6,492 nucleotides of DNA from a bacterium (GTDB lineage: Bacteria; Acidobacteriota; Blastocatellia; Pyrinomonadales; Pyrinomonadaceae). The position numbers were made by a program, and so were the translations under genes. The stretch is taken from contig JAQSDP010000104.1 of NCBI GenBank assembly GCA_029945985.1, forward strand, positions 1-6,492. The letters are read 5' to 3'. Numbering within the stretch: the stretch's first letter is position 1; every line of letters starts with the position of its first letter. The notes under the pieces are model-generated. The model ran no database searches and had not been told where the DNA came from. It saw only the letters and a list, made by a program, of their open reading frames with translations. Positions 1 through 5,047 of the stretch are shown here, piece after piece.

Positions 1-367
1 GTTCGGAATTCGGAAACTTTACCTTCAACGCCTGCATTATTCCCGGCAACTGGTTCATCGCGAACGTGCCCGACGCCGTACCGATCCGCAGGCGACCGTA
101 TTCGGCTCCCGCGACCTCCGCGATCTCGGCCAGCGCCGAATCGTGTTCGCGAAGGATCTTTCTCGCCCGCTCGAGCAGATACTCGCCTGCTTCGGTCAAG
201 ATCACTCGTCGCGGAGTGCGTGTAAAAAGCTGAAGGCCGACCTCATCTTCAAGCTGGCGGATCTGCATCGAGATCGCGGCCTGCGTTACGTTGACGCGCC
301 GAGCGCCGGCCGTGAACGTCTTCGCCTCGGCGATAGCCAGAAAAGCTTTTAGCTGTCTGATCTCCAT
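1..367 (-). CDS. LysR-family transcriptional regulator, N-terminal part (cut by left window edge)
   Basis: Reading leftward from an ATG at 367-365 gives 122 open codons that run off the window without a stop. The N-terminus is a typical LysR winged helix-turn-helix. It starts MEIRQLKAFLAIAE, the helix-turn-helix lies at about residues 18-40 (TFTAGARRVNVTQAAIS then MQIRQLE), and the wing follows (GLQLFTRTPRRVILTEAG, about residues 44-61). The linker helix spans about 62-90, and the effector-binding domain opens at about 92 with RLRIGTASG. The ATG fits the family's usual first residues. A weak GGA lies a few bases upstream. The gene is divergent from the amino-sugar kinase, the classic LysR arrangement in which the regulator controls the neighbouring operon and itself from a shared region. 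The family assignment is firm. The effector cannot be told, because most of the ligand domain is outside the window; a cell-wall sugar or its phosphate is inferred only from the neighbours. Confidence 0.93.
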   Translation of the reverse strand, partial: MEIRQLKAFLAIAEAKTFTAGARRVNVTQAAISMQIRQLEDEVGLQLFTRTPRRVILTEAGEYLLERARKILREHDSALAEIAEVAGAEYGRLRIGTASGTFAMNQLPGIMQALKVKFPNSE

Positions 368-517
368 AAGGAATCCAAGTTGTAGTTAATAGGAAATACG
401 ATTGATAGGCATATCACGCTATCTTATTGAATACATAAAATCTGTTAAATTTGATTATATGTCAAGCTTGGCGAAGAATAGCGCCGGGAGTTTCTGACGG
501 CACAGCGCTCAAAAGTC
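368..517. promoter_or_regulatory. Divergent, AT-rich intergenic control region between the LysR gene and the kinase operon
   Basis: These 150 bases separate two genes read in opposite directions and are clearly more AT-rich (especially 380-460) than the flanking coding DNA. Candidate rightward elements are TTGATA at 402-407 (five of six matches to the sigma-70 -35 box) with TATTGA 17 bases on, and TTGAAT at 427-432 with TTTGAT 17 bases on. A good -10-like TAAAAT at 436-441 lacks a -35 partner at normal spacing. None is strong, as expected for a LysR-activated promoter. Stretch 461-517 is GC-richer and would be the untranslated leader. It has no Shine-Dalgarno close to the kinase ATG; GGGAG at 486-490 is too far away. 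Exact promoter positions are not settled. Confidence 0.6.
404..423. promoter_or_regulatory. Interrupted dyad GATAG-N10-CTATC, candidate LysR-type operator
   Basis: The arms GATAG (404-408) and CTATC (419-423) are exact reverse complements separated by 10 bases. A second, nested dyad, TGATA-N4-TATCA (403-407 and 412-416), overlaps the left arm. LysR-family proteins usually bind interrupted dyads of about 15-20 bases in the gap between their own gene and the divergent target, and this one lies in that gap, 37 bases above the regulator's start. The sequence symmetry is directly visible; the binding role is inferred. Arms of five bases can arise by chance in AT-rich DNA. Confidence 0.4.
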
Positions 518-1504
518 ATGGCATCTAGGCCGAAAAAGCCAGTTCGAAAAGCCGCATTCCCTCAATACTATCTCGGTGTTGACGGCGGCGGAACGAAGAC
601 GCATGTCGCACTGATGAACGATGCGCGCGAGGTTGTTGGCGAAGGAACGGCCGGCCCGTCGAACCCTTTGCGAGTCGGAGTTGAGACCGCCGTATCGAAT
701 ATTGTTAAGGCGACCGACCAGGCGATGGACAACGCGGGAATTATGCGTGTCGACATCGCGGCCGCCACGCTCGGACTCGCCGGCGTCCGACGCGCAGACA
801 TCAAGCAGAGCATCAAAGCAAGCTTCACCGACCAGATCCGCATCCGCAAGACCACCGTTATTACCGACGCTGAGATCGCGCTGTTTGCGACCACGTTAGG
901 TAAGCCTGGGCTCGTCGTGATCGCCGGAACCGGATCGGTTTGCCTGGGTAAGAACGAGAAAGGCAAAATGGCGATCGCGGGCGGTTGGGGGCCGCTTGCG
1001 GGTGACGAAGGCGGCGGAGTCGGAATCGCCCAAACCGCTCTGCACGCGGTCGCGAAAGCCTCGGACGGACGTGGAATCGGGACGACCTTGAGCGAACGTG
1101 CGTCCGAGTATTTCCGAGCCTCCGGCCCCGAAAATTTGATCGTTGCGATATACTCGCCTCAGGTCGATAACTCTCGTATCGCCGGGTTCGCAAAGTTCGT
1201 GGTCGCGGCAGCTCAGGACGGTGACGCCGTCGCTACCACGATCCTGCAGGAAGCGGGATCGGAACTCGGGCTTGCTGCGTGTGCCGTCATCGACCAACTC
1301 GGCCTCAGGCGCCATAAGGTCCCGATCGGCTGCGTCGGCAGCGTATTCAACGCTGGCAAGATCCTGACCGAAACAATGATCGAAACCGTCCACACCATCG
1401 CCCCCAAAGCGTTCCTTACCGAACCCGCCATGCCCCCGGCCAATGCTGCGGCATTGATGGCACTGTTAAACGGCTCCAACGGCAAGAACGGCACTGGAAA
1501 ATAG
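518..1504 (+). CDS. N-acetylglucosamine/N-acetylmuramic acid kinase, BadF/BadG/BcrA/BcrD ATPase family (MurK/NAGK-like)
   Basis: This 328-residue protein belongs to the actin/hexokinase/Hsp70 ATPase superfamily in its NAGK (BadF/BcrA) branch; family members phosphorylate amino sugars at O6 using ATP in the cytoplasm. Visible motifs, in order, are the phosphate-1 loop DGGGTKT (22-28), the TLGLAGV turn (84-90) and VITDAEIAL (114-122), whose Asp117 is the likely catalytic base. Next come the phosphate-2 loop IAGTGS (135-140), GGWGPLAGDEGGG (155-167), typical of NAGK, and the adenosine-region motif GCVGSVF (271-277). The ATG at 518 is the first ATG after an in-frame TAG at 479-481, and the next Met lies beyond the ATP loop. 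A short Lys/Arg-rich leader precedes the fold. murQ follows with no spacing, so MurNAc is the most likely physiological substrate, with GlcNAc as an alternative or additional one. Characterised relatives such as clostridial MurK accept both. It is not an AnmK-type anhydro-MurNAc kinase. Confidence 0.88.
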   Translation: MASRPKKPVRKAAFPQYYLGVDGGGTKTHVALMNDAREVVGEGTAGPSNPLRVGVETAVSNIVKATDQAMDNAGIMRVDIAAATLGLAGVRRADIKQSIKASFTDQIRIRKTTVITDAEIALFATTLGKPGLVVIAGTGSVCLGKNEKGKMAIAGGWGPLAGDEGGGVGIAQTALHAVAKASDGRGIGTTLSERASEYFRASGPENLIVAIYSPQVDNSRIAGFAKFVVAAAQDGDAVATTILQEAGSELGLAACAVIDQLGLRRHKVPIGCVGSVFNAGKILTETMIETVHTIAPKAFLTEPAMPPANAAALMALLNGSNGKNGTGK

Positions 1505-2398
1505 ATGCTCCCGATAACCGAACAAGAGAATCCGAACACACGCAACATCGATCAGGCGTCGACGCTTGATGCTCTGCGGCTGATCAATAATGAGGACAAG
1601 TTGGTCGCAGTGGCGGTCGAGAAGGTGTTGCCGGAGATCGTGAAGGCCGTCGATCAAATCGTTGAGCGGCTGGCGAACGGTGGACGCTTGTTCTATGTCG
1701 GCACGGGCACGAGCGGACGGCTAGGGGTGTTGGATGCGTCGGAGATACCGCCGACCTACGGCGTGTCTTACGACCTCGTTCAGGGCATCATCGCCGGTGG
1801 ATACGATGCTCTCTACAAGGCAACCGAGTCGAGCGAGGACAACAAAGAACAAGGCATCGAGGATCTCAAGGTTCGCGGTGTGAACGAGAAAGATGCGGTC
1901 ATTGGCATCGCCGCCTCGGGCCGAACGCCTTACACGATCGGTGCGGTTGAATACGCAAAGAGCATCGGCTGCTTCACGGCGTGCATTGTATGCAATCCTG
2001 ACTCCGCGATAACCAAGGCGGTTGATGTCGCCATCGTCCCGGTCGTCGGCCCCGAAGCGATCACCGGCTCGACACGAATGAAAGCTGGCACCGGCCAAAA
2101 GCTCATCCTCAACCTGATCTCCACGGCCGCCATGATCCGCCTTGGCTATGTCAAAGGCAACCGGATGACGAATATGAAGCCGGCGAATGAAAAATTGAAA
2201 GAGCGTTCGCTACGCATCCTGATCGGCGAGACTCACCTCGAAGAATCTGCGGCTGAAGATTTGATGGAGAAGGCAGATGGCGACCTGCGCGTTGCGATCG
2301 TGATGAATGCCGCGAAACTCGATGCGGCGACTGCACGTGAGTCTCTTGAGCGGAACGAGTGGGTTGTCGAGCGGGCCGTCGCAAATTCTCATCAATGA
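1505..2398 (+). CDS. murQ: N-acetylmuramic acid 6-phosphate etherase MurQ
   Basis: MurQ hydrolyses the D-lactyl ether of MurNAc-6-phosphate, giving GlcNAc-6-phosphate and D-lactate in the cytoplasm. This is the committed step of peptidoglycan amino-sugar recycling. The 297-residue product is full length for the family (about 300) and aligns end to end with E. coli MurQ from memory. The N-terminal NTRNIDQASTLDALRLIN is typical. The SIS-fold sugar-phosphate loop is GTGTSGRLG (66-74), followed by LDASEIPPTYGV, in which Glu80 matches the first catalytic glutamate. Glu111 in TESSED matches the second. IAASGRTPY (135-143) and the GCKR-family signature VGPEAITGSTRMKAGTGQ (181-198) follow. The C-terminal helical domain (about 235-297) is present. 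The start codon abuts the stop of the upstream kinase (TAGATG), with a weak GGA 6 bases ahead, so translation is probably coupled. Its last bases overlap the next gene in an ATGA. Confidence 0.97.
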   Translation: MLPITEQENPNTRNIDQASTLDALRLINNEDKLVAVAVEKVLPEIVKAVDQIVERLANGGRLFYVGTGTSGRLGVLDASEIPPTYGVSYDLVQGIIAGGYDALYKATESSEDNKEQGIEDLKVRGVNEKDAVIGIAASGRTPYTIGAVEYAKSIGCFTACIVCNPDSAITKAVDVAIVPVVGPEAITGSTRMKAGTGQKLILNLISTAAMIRLGYVKGNRMTNMKPANEKLKERSLRILIGETHLEESAAEDLMEKADGDLRVAIVMNAAKLDAATARESLERNEWVVERAVANSHQ

Positions 2399-3432
2399 GC
2401 CCGACGCCACATAGCTTATTCTTTGTTCGTGCGGGTTCATTTTTTCCTGAGGGCACGCTGCTCGAACTCGAAGATAAAGTCGTATCCGCTGCCAGCGTCG
2501 ATCCGACATTCGGACACCCGTTCAATACGATTCCTGACGGCGACTACGAAGCAATGGGTTATAGGCTTCCTGATCGTGGCGACGGAATCCCGGGATTTCT
2601 ATCGAAAGATGATGTAATTCCCTGCCCGCCGAGCGCCGAGAACATTCCGCCCGGAAAGTGCCCGGTGAAAATCACCTATCAGCGAGTGCTGAGCGATGCA
2701 GATCCGTCGTTCGACGACAATCCGAACAACCTCGGCATTTTCGGGATCTCGGTTGACGCGAATCTGCACTGGCAGAAGATCGTCCTTCCACTGCCCGAAA
2801 AGTTCGAGGCGATCCCAAAAGTGACGCTCACGAATACGCTGAAGAATTTCGAAGTCGATTCGTACGAGACGCCGTCCCTGGAGATTCTTAAAAACGGCCC
2901 TGCCTACTGTCTTCACATCGGGCATATCGGACCGGGATTTTACGAGGCCGGCATCCGACTTGGACGCGGTCGATTTATTCGGATCCGTTTCATCAAGTTC
3001 TTCCCGCCTGAGTTCGAGACTCGATACGAGATGATCAAGAACGCGACCCCGAAAATCGAACTGACGCCGCGAACTGAATCACTTACCGTCAATCTCTTAC
3101 ATTCTCAACCTGAGGATGGCCAGTACGAGTTCCCGCTGGAGATGATGAACCACGCTCTCGCACTCGCGACTGAGTGGGGAGAGAATTTTCGCCAACCGAT
3201 CAATGATCGAATGCGGTTTAAATATCCGGAGTTGGCGGACAACGAAATCGCGCGACTCAAGAAGATCGCGGATGAAGCTGAGGCCTGCGTTCTCTCACTC
3301 GCGGACGAGGAACTTGCGGGCAAGATCAGCGAATCCGACATCGTACCAATGGCTCGCGAGAAACATCCGTGGGTAGATGAACAGGAGCTATATCGCATCA
3401 AGAACTACGGAATGTATTGGGCTAGAAAATAG
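2395..3432 (+). CDS. Unrecognised 345-residue cytosolic protein, translationally coupled to murQ
   Basis: I do not recognise this protein. The ATG at 2395 overlaps the murQ stop in ATGA, which favours it over an in-frame ATG at 2359 inside murQ. No signal peptide or membrane segment is visible, so it is probably cytosolic. Residues 1-225 look like a mixed, mainly beta region rich in Pro, Gly and aromatics, with patches such as HIGHIGPGFYEAGIRLGRGR (173-192). It has four cysteines (77, 89, 172, 298) in no obvious metal motif. From about 245 the protein becomes helical and charged, and it contains two degenerate copies of one motif: KYPELADNEIARLKK (276-290) and KHPWVDEQELYRIKN (323-337). It ends in GMYWARK. 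Codon style matches its neighbours, which argues for a real gene. Position within a MurNAc-utilisation operon suggests a role in amino-sugar or muropeptide handling, but nothing in the sequence shows a catalytic activity. Confidence 0.85.
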   Translation: MSPTPHSLFFVRAGSFFPEGTLLELEDKVVSAASVDPTFGHPFNTIPDGDYEAMGYRLPDRGDGIPGFLSKDDVIPCPPSAENIPPGKCPVKITYQRVLSDADPSFDDNPNNLGIFGISVDANLHWQKIVLPLPEKFEAIPKVTLTNTLKNFEVDSYETPSLEILKNGPAYCLHIGHIGPGFYEAGIRLGRGRFIRIRFIKFFPPEFETRYEMIKNATPKIELTPRTESLTVNLLHSQPEDGQYEFPLEMMNHALALATEWGENFRQPINDRMRFKYPELADNEIARLKKIADEAEACVLSLADEELAGKISESDIVPMAREKHPWVDEQELYRIKNYGMYWARK

Positions 3433-3435
3433 CGA

Positions 3436-3460
3436 AACAGCGGACAGGAATGTCCGCGTT
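3436..3460. repeat. GNRA-capped inverted repeat (hairpin) just after the unknown gene
   Basis: GCGGACA (3440-3446) and TGTCCGC (3451-3457) are perfect complements around a GGAA tetraloop, which fits the stable GNRA class. The stem extends by three more pairs (AAC 3436-3438 with GTT 3458-3460) across one bulged A. It starts four bases after the stop codon. No run of T follows, so it is a poor intrinsic terminator. It could act as an mRNA 3' stabiliser, a processing site, or be one copy of a dispersed REP-like element. The structure is plain; the role is open. Confidence 0.7.
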
Positions 3461-3464
3461 CCAT

Positions 3465-3493
3465 TTGACCCGACCGGCGTTTCACGATAAAAA
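3465..3493 (+). promoter_or_regulatory. Candidate sigma-70-type promoter for the symporter-glycosidase block
   Basis: TTGACC (3465-3470, five of six matches to the -35 consensus) is followed after exactly 17 bases by TAAAAA (3488-3493, four of six matches to the -10 consensus). It lies between the hairpin at 3436-3460 and the symporter ATG at 3539, giving a leader of roughly 40 bases. The -10 overlaps a small 6-base dyad, CGATAA/TTATCG (3485-3490 and 3498-3503), that might modulate it. If real, it lets the transporter and glycosidase be transcribed apart from the kinase-murQ block, although read-through from upstream is equally possible. Confidence 0.4.
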
Positions 3494-3538
3494 CTTCTTA
3501 TCGCTTTCCCGAATTCGTTCCGTCACATTTATTGATCG

Positions 3539-5047
3539 ATGCAGACTCTCGACCTGGTCATAATCTTTGGCTACCTGATCGGTATCACCGCGTTCGGAAT
3601 CTTGTACGCCGGTAAACAGGAGACTACCGAGGAATATTTCGTCGGCAATCGCAATGTCCCGTGGTGGGCGATAGCGATGTCGATCGTAGCGACGGAAACG
3701 AGCACGATCACGTTCGTGTCGGTACCCGGTGTCGTATTTGCAAAAGACGGCAACTTCGAATTTCTGCAGCTTGTCTTCGGCTATCTACTCGGCCGCATCG
3801 TCATCTCGCTCGTCTTCATTCCGCTATATTTCACGGGCCAGCTTCAGACCGTCTATCAACTGCTCGGCGAACGATTTGGTGGACGCGTGAAGATGCTCGC
3901 GTCAGGGCTCTTCGTGATAATGCGGAACATAGCCGACGGCATTCGTCTACTGCTAACGGCGATCGTGCTATCGGCCGTCTACACGGCATTTCAACCCGAC
4001 ACCGATCCGGCCTACGTCATCGTCGGCTCGATCCTGATCCTCGGGATCGTGATGATCGTGTTCACCTTCTACGGCGGGATGGAAGCGGTCATCTGGATCG
4101 AGGTCGTACAACTCGTCATCTACATCGGCGGAGCAATCGCTGCAGCGGTCGTGCTGATCCAGAATATCGACGGCGGATTTGCAGGGGCGGTCGACATCGG
4201 CCAAGCCTATAACAAGTTTCAGCTTTTGGACTTCAATCTCGACTTTGCGAAAACGTACACATTCTGGGGCGGCGTACTCGGCGGATGTTTCTTAACGATG
4301 TCGACCCACGGGACAGATCAGTTCCTCGTCCAGCGCTATCTTTGTACAGATAGCTCGAAGGCTGCGATCACGGCTCTGATGACATCGGGCCTGGTAGTAC
4401 TAATCCAGTTCATCGGATTTCTGTTCATCGGCGTGCTGCTATTCGCATTCTATCAGCCGTACGCGATGGAGGGCTTTTCGACGGCGACCGGAGCATTTCC
4501 ATTCGCCGGAGCAGATCGGGTCTTCCCGGCATTCATTACTCAGAAGATGCCGACGGGACTCGCCGGCCTGGTCGTTGCAGCAATCTTCGCGGCGGCTCTC
4601 TCGTCGTCACTAAACTCGATCGCTGCAACAGCCGTCAACGATATTTACAAGCCATTCGCGAGAGATAAGTCGGACAAGCAATTGATGCGGATCGCGGGAG
4701 TTCTCACGGTCGTTGTGGGGATTATACAGATAGCGATCGCCGTTTCGCTCAAGGACGCGAACAGTTCCGCTCTCGGCCTCGCTCTCGCCGTAGCATCGCT
4801 CATTAACGGCCCGATCCTCGGCGTCTTTCTCGTGGGCACGTTCCTGAAGCGAGCGAAAGAAATTCACGCACTCATCGGGATGATCTTTAGCATCGTGCTA
4901 ATGACATACATACTGCTTGCATCAAATAAGATATTGCCGGGCCCCGTGATCGCCTGGCCATGGTACGCGATCATCGGCAGCTTGACGACAGTACTCGTCG
5001 CCTTTGTTTCAACACTAGTAATCAGAAGTAATGAAGAAGTTTCTTAG
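3539..5047 (+). CDS. Sodium:solute symporter (SSS family), probable amino-sugar importer
   Basis: This 502-residue protein has about 13 hydrophobic segments, the usual number for SSS (SLC5-like) secondary transporters with the LeuT fold, which use the sodium gradient to import a solute across the inner membrane. The first segment is at about residues 5-24, followed by the family-typical EEYFVGNRNVPWWAIAMSIV (31-50) and the unwound first core helix around ATETSTITF (51-59). The loop STHGTDQFLVQRYL (255-268) is a strong SSS hallmark. AAALSSSLNSIAATAVNDIY (351-370) carries the serine pair expected at the second sodium site. The start is well fixed, because an in-frame TGA lies two codons upstream (3533-3535). 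No Shine-Dalgarno is visible. The C-terminus overlaps the glycosidase start by 17 bases. Substrate cannot be read from sequence; GlcNAc, MurNAc or a GlcNAc-MurNAc derivative is inferred from the neighbouring kinase, MurQ and NagZ-like enzyme. Other SSS substrates (sugars, sialic acid, amino acids) are not excluded. Confidence 0.93.
   Translation: MQTLDLVIIFGYLIGITAFGILYAGKQETTEEYFVGNRNVPWWAIAMSIVATETSTITFVSVPGVVFAKDGNFEFLQLVFGYLLGRIVISLVFIPLYFTGQLQTVYQLLGERFGGRVKMLASGLFVIMRNIADGIRLLLTAIVLSAVYTAFQPDTDPAYVIVGSILILGIVMIVFTFYGGMEAVIWIEVVQLVIYIGGAIAAAVVLIQNIDGGFAGAVDIGQAYNKFQLLDFNLDFAKTYTFWGGVLGGCFLTMSTHGTDQFLVQRYLCTDSSKAAITALMTSGLVVLIQFIGFLFIGVLLFAFYQPYAMEGFSTATGAFPFAGADRVFPAFITQKMPTGLAGLVVAAIFAAALSSSLNSIAATAVNDIYKPFARDKSDKQLMRIAGVLTVVVGIIQIAIAVSLKDANSSALGLALAVASLINGPILGVFLVGTFLKRAKEIHALIGMIFSIVLMTYILLASNKILPGPVIAWPWYAIIGSLTTVLVAFVSTLVIRSNEEVS

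Noticed and set aside
2..15. Two tandem copies of TTCGGAA at the left edge, whose complement resembles the ATTCCGC heptamer at 5108-5130
   Set aside because: It encodes the ordinary LysR segment KFPNSE, so coding constraint explains it. With only two copies at the window edge, a link to the other repeat cannot be supported.
143..352. Short plus-strand reading frame of 69 codons at the left edge
   Set aside because: It is the complement of the LysR helix-turn-helix coding region, which is a strong family match on the minus strand.
463..470. Eight-base palindrome CAAGCTTG in the kinase leader
   Set aside because: A palindrome this short with no spacer or partner site is expected by chance and gives no basis for an operator call.
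2359..2394. Upstream ATG that would extend the unknown protein by 12 residues
   Set aside because: The extension lies wholly inside the murQ C-terminus and is Arg-rich in a way that fits out-of-frame sequence. The ATGA overlap at 2395 is the usual coupled start.
3436..3460. Calling the hairpin an intrinsic terminator
   Set aside because: No T-tract follows the stem; GTTCCATTTGACC comes next. I kept it as an inverted repeat of unknown role.
3661..4212. Plus-strand reading frame of 183 codons inside the symporter gene in another frame
   Set aside because: It is extremely Arg/His-rich, has no start context, and lies wholly within conserved transmembrane coding sequence of the symporter.
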